From Pollutiaquabacter sp046052345 (lineage in GTDB: Bacteria > Bacteroidota > Bacteroidia > AKYH767-A > 2013-40CM-41-45), in the NCBI GenBank assembly GCA_046052345.1, contig JBJOMN010000007.1:1-64000 (forward strand): 64,000 nt of DNA. Reading direction: 5' to 3'. Made by a program: the position numbers and the translations under genes. Below are positions 61,572 to 64,000 of this stretch, in pieces. Each line of letters begins with the position of its first letter. Within the stretch, counting starts at the first letter, position 1. Below the pieces are notes generated by a model. The model searched no databases and was not told the origin of the DNA. It saw nothing but the letters and a program-made list of their open reading frames with translations.

Positions 61572-62357
61572 GTGTCAGCACCGGAGCCCCGCGTAGTACG
61601 AATAACGATTTTTCCGATCAAGTCCCTGGACGGCGCAGTGGTCAGTGAGTCGGGATTCACTTCCGGCGGAAGCCTGCTGCACGACAGAAGGTATGCGGTT
61701 TTCGATTCGGACGGAAAACTCGTGAACGGAAAATCCGACCCGGCAGTACATCGATTACGTACCGGGTTCGATGCCGGATTCGACACCGTGCGTTTCACGG
61801 ATGAAAGGGCCGTGTCGCCGATGTATGATTTACATACCCACCGCATCCGCATCGACGCCTATCTTTCAGGTTATTTCGGAAGAAATGTCACACTGCTGGA
61901 AGACACGTCCGGGAAGTTCCTGGACGATCCCTTGCAAAGTCAAGTCACCATTGTCTCCACAGCTTCCCTTGAAACGGTGGCAGAACATTTCGACCTTCCT
62001 TTGGAGGAATGCAGGCGCCGGTTCAGGGCCAATATAGAAATCGACGGAGTGCCTCCTTTCTGGGAGGAACAGCTGGTGCTGCCCGGGAAGCAACCGGTTC
62101 ATTTTTCAGTCGGCGAGGTGTCGTTCATCGGTGTGAAACCTTGCCCTCGCTGTGTAGTGCCTTCCAGGAATCCCTACGACGGAGAACCAGTTCGCGGATT
62201 TCAGAAATCGCTGTCGGAGTTGCGCAAGGAAACGCTTCCGCAGTGGAGCCCGTTGGCCTCTTATGGCAATTTTTACCAGCTGTCGGTAAGCTGCAGGACG
62301 GAATCCCCCCACGGTCGTATCAGGTCGGGCGATCCGCTTCGACGACGATCCGGATAA
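61572..62357 (+). CDS. MOSC-domain protein (mARC-like)
   Basis: 261 residues from GTG 61572; a TTG at 61566 is in frame but lies inside the promoter box. The N-terminal MOSC beta-barrel domain (VVRITIFPIKSLDGAVV, HDRRYAVFDSDGKLVNGKSD) is followed by the MOSC domain: RFRANIEIDGVPPFWEEQL and GVKPCPRCVVPSRNP, where one of the Cys would bind the molybdenum cofactor. The end GRIRSGDPL is typical. The domain order matches the mitochondrial amidoxime-reducing component and bacterial YcbX, which reduce N-hydroxylated compounds. No redox partner is fused or adjacent. Confidence 0.88.
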   Translation: MSAPEPRVVRITIFPIKSLDGAVVSESGFTSGGSLLHDRRYAVFDSDGKLVNGKSDPAVHRLRTGFDAGFDTVRFTDERAVSPMYDLHTHRIRIDAYLSGYFGRNVTLLEDTSGKFLDDPLQSQVTIVSTASLETVAEHFDLPLEECRRRFRANIEIDGVPPFWEEQLVLPGKQPVHFSVGEVSFIGVKPCPRCVVPSRNPYDGEPVRGFQKSLSELRKETLPQWSPLASYGNFYQLSVSCRTESPHGRIRSGDPLRRRSG

Positions 62358-62361
62358 AATG

Positions 62362-62390
62362 AAAAAAGCCTGCTACAAGCAGGCTTTTTA
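62362..62390. terminator. bidirectional rho-independent terminator
   Basis: AAAAAAGCCTGCT-ACA-AGCAGGCTTTTT: an A-run, an 8-bp GC-rich stem, a 3-nt loop and a T-run. It serves both the MOSC gene and the convergent protease gene. Confidence 0.88.
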
Positions 62391-62406
62391 TTCCTAAAGG
62401 GTACGG

Positions 62407-63660
62407 TCAATACTTTATCAGTTTTGCGAAACGGTCGCCGTTCGGACCGTGCAGCTGTACCACATAACTTCCGGAAGCTTCGGACGAAAGGTCGATCACT
62501 GCACGTTCGCCTGCGGAGAATTTATCTTGGAATACCTTCCTTCCGGAGAGGTCAGCGACAGCGATTTCGATCGTCTCGTAAAGGCCGTGACCGGTGACCT
62601 CGAAGAGTCCGGTGGTCGGATTCGGATAGACATTAATCGCCGGCAGCGAAACGTCTGCAGTGCCGGTGGACGAACTGCAGGCTGTCGATGTGAGTAGTCC
62701 GGAGCGGAACGTGTTAAGGGCCGCCTGCATACGCAAGGCCTGGCCTGTGGTGAACATGTACATGCATGCATCGTCCGTATAATCCATGTAGTTCATATAC
62801 ATGGAACTGGGGTCTGTCGTATTGCAGCGACCGCCCGACTGGTTGGTCTGAGGGTAGGAGGGGCAACCGTAATTCTCGCCTTTCTGCAACGGCGTGTCTG
62901 AAACCATATCGTCAATGGAGCAGTTCGGTTCATCTCCCCAGATGTGCTCCAGATTAAACCAGTGGCCCACTTCGTGGGTGGCGGTCCTTCCTTTATTGAA
63001 CGGAGCTGAAACCGTACCGATGGAGCCGAAATACTGCCAATCGATCACGACACCGTCACGACTGGAACCGACCGTACCCGGAAGATAGGTGTATCCGAGA
63101 GTGCTGCCGCCGTCGATGTCACAGACCCAGAAATTAAGATACAGGTTCGGGTCCCATACGTTCAACCCTCCCTGACTGTACTGGTAATAACGGTTACCGT
63201 TGCCGATGCGGCTGACGGTCGTCGAACGTCGTTCGATTCCCGTGGTGGGATTGCCGGCAGGGTCCACGCTGGCCATGCAGAACTGGAACTGGACATCCGC
63301 CACCAATGGTTTGAAAGCGGCTGGTGTCAGCACCGTATCGGGATTCAGCAGGCCATAGTCCTGGTTCAGCACATCGATCTGAGAAAGAATCTGGGCGTCG
63401 GAAATACTCTGGTTCGCATTGTAATACAGCACATGGACGACCACGGGAATCGTGACGATCAGGCTCGACCCTCTCCGCACTCCGCTCGAAGCGATCCATT
63501 GTTGGAGTTGTTGCTCCATGCCCGACCTTTTTTGAAGCAGCGACGGGTCTTCCGCCACAGCCTGAAGAAAAAGGTCATGCGTGGCGCACGTCCTATGCCC
63601 GTCGGCATACGAGGTCGCGACCATAAGGGTAAAAAACAATACGGAAAGTGCTCTTTTCAT
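62407..63660 (-). CDS. secreted M43 zinc metalloprotease, T9SS sorted
   Basis: 417 residues from ATG 63660. Signal peptide MKRALSVLFFTLMVATSYA, followed by DGHRTCATHDLFLQAVAEDP, where the Cys resembles the cysteine switch of pappalysin-type zymogens. The catalytic domain has VTIPVVVHVLYYN, ATHEVGHWFNLEHIWGD (HExxHxxxxxH near residues 230-241) and SMYMNYMDYTDDACMYMFT with the Met-turn. There is no PKD domain, unlike the larger paralogue at 31099. The last ~78 residues are a type A sorting domain (INVYPNPTTGLFEV, GSYVVQL). It should be an extracellular or surface endopeptidase. Confidence 0.9.
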   Translation of the reverse strand: MKRALSVLFFTLMVATSYADGHRTCATHDLFLQAVAEDPSLLQKRSGMEQQLQQWIASSGVRRGSSLIVTIPVVVHVLYYNANQSISDAQILSQIDVLNQDYGLLNPDTVLTPAAFKPLVADVQFQFCMASVDPAGNPTTGIERRSTTVSRIGNGNRYYQYSQGGLNVWDPNLYLNFWVCDIDGGSTLGYTYLPGTVGSSRDGVVIDWQYFGSIGTVSAPFNKGRTATHEVGHWFNLEHIWGDEPNCSIDDMVSDTPLQKGENYGCPSYPQTNQSGGRCNTTDPSSMYMNYMDYTDDACMYMFTTGQALRMQAALNTFRSGLLTSTACSSSTGTADVSLPAINVYPNPTTGLFEVTGHGLYETIEIAVADLSGRKVFQDKFSAGERAVIDLSSEASGSYVVQLHGPNGDRFAKLIKY

Positions 63661-63784
63661 CGGTTATTGAAGATAACACAAAAATCGGAAGAATGACGAT
63701 GCCGTTCAACAATTTCAGCGTTCAATTATGGCTATATTGTGCCTTATTGTCGCTAATTGAACCCTGAACATTGCTCTGTCATTT

Positions 63785-64000
63785 ATGAAAAACCTCCTAC
63801 TCGCCGTTTTTTCGTTTCTGATTTTATTTTCAGGATGCAAGAAAGATGATCCTCCGGCATCGGAGGGCCCTTCATTGATCGTCAAACTGACAGTGGATTC
63901 CACACAGGTCCGACTGGGGAACATCGGCGCTCCCGTTTCCGTTCCGGCAGGACATGCCGCTCAGAATCCACGTTTCAATAAGATCGCAGCGCATTATATG
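63785..64000 (+). CDS. lipoprotein, N-terminal part (truncated by window edge)
   Basis: 72 residues are visible from ATG 63785. The signal MKNLLLAVFSFLILFSGC is a lipobox with the lipid-bearing Cys at residue 18, followed by KKDD, which favours outer-membrane sorting. The mature start (LIVKLTVDSTQVRLGNIGAP ... GHAAQNPRFNKIAAHYM) is beta-strand-like. The ending suggests a conserved Bacteroidota lipoprotein, but I cannot name the family. Divergent from the M43 protease with 124 bases between starts. Confidence 0.6.
   Translation, partial: MKNLLLAVFSFLILFSGCKKDDPPASEGPSLIVKLTVDSTQVRLGNIGAPVSVPAGHAAQNPRFNKIAAHYM

Noticed and set aside
61572..62357. Possible frameshift at the end of the MOSC gene
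   Set aside because: The last residues look irregular, but GRIRSGDPL in the current frame matches the normal MOSC ending, so the gene appears intact.
1..64000. Insertion sequences, prophage or integrated elements
   Set aside because: No transposase, integrase, tRNA-flanked repeat or compositional break is visible; housekeeping genes are spread through the whole window.

Overview
The window is chromosomal DNA of a member of the Bacteroidota, with moderate GC content. Twelve proteins end in a type IX secretion (T9SS) type A sorting domain, and one of them, PorZ, is itself a T9SS component. Most signal peptides end in a cleavage site followed by Gln. Eight exact TAnnTTTG promoter boxes lie a few bases upstream of start codons, and ribosome-binding sites are not evident. 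Outer-membrane barrels and M43 proteases also fit this phylum. I cannot place it below phylum; GC and gene content fit an environmental Chitinophagales/Sphingobacteriales/Saprospirales-type lineage. I see no mobile element, CRISPR array, rRNA or tRNA.

Region 1 (1-21.4 kb) is mostly secreted, repeat-built proteins. It opens with the end of a cytochrome c and an outer-membrane barrel, then a PNGase F-like/LamG protein. Next come a nidogen/PKD protein, a LamG protein, a sortilin-type propeller, a periplasmic protein with two thioredoxin domains, a protein of seven Cys-rich PKD repeats, a protein with six ~222-bp repeats and a YD-like protein. Two housekeeping genes (hrpB, ppiB) interrupt the series. 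Several genes end in strong hairpin terminators and have their own promoters, so this is a series of single transcription units rather than one operon.

Region 2 (21.5-31 kb) holds a pseudouridine catabolic pair (psuK-psuG) followed by an MFS transporter, a TonB-family outer-membrane barrel, DNA polymerase I and a small putative barrel. Region 3 (31-45.5 kb) holds an M43 metalloprotease, a transsulfuration enzyme, an LpxL-like acyltransferase and the yicC-gmk-nadD operon. It continues with an ArsC/Spx-like protein plus EamA exporter, ppsA with an overlapping SDR, a CDP-alcohol phosphatidyltransferase, scpA with a flippase-like membrane protein, and recO. Region 4 (45.5-64 kb) holds porZ, a propeller-like cargo, an SDR-type threonine dehydrogenase, and cysS followed by a glutaminyl-cyclase-like lipoprotein and a second lipoprotein. 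It ends with asnS, a small secreted protein next to a 1688-residue sortilin/SprB-repeat cargo, a MOSC protein, a second M43 protease and a truncated lipoprotein gene.

The genes connect mainly through protein export. Cargo with Gln after the signal peptide, a glutaminyl cyclase that could cap that Gln, a thioredoxin-like protein beside a Cys-rich cargo, and PorZ on the surface make a plausible export and maturation chain. The most useful leads are the dual-thioredoxin/28-Cys PKD pair, a secreted module apparently split from its propeller partner, a 10-bp inverted repeat spanning the porZ promoter and start codon, and the psuKG-MFS cluster.
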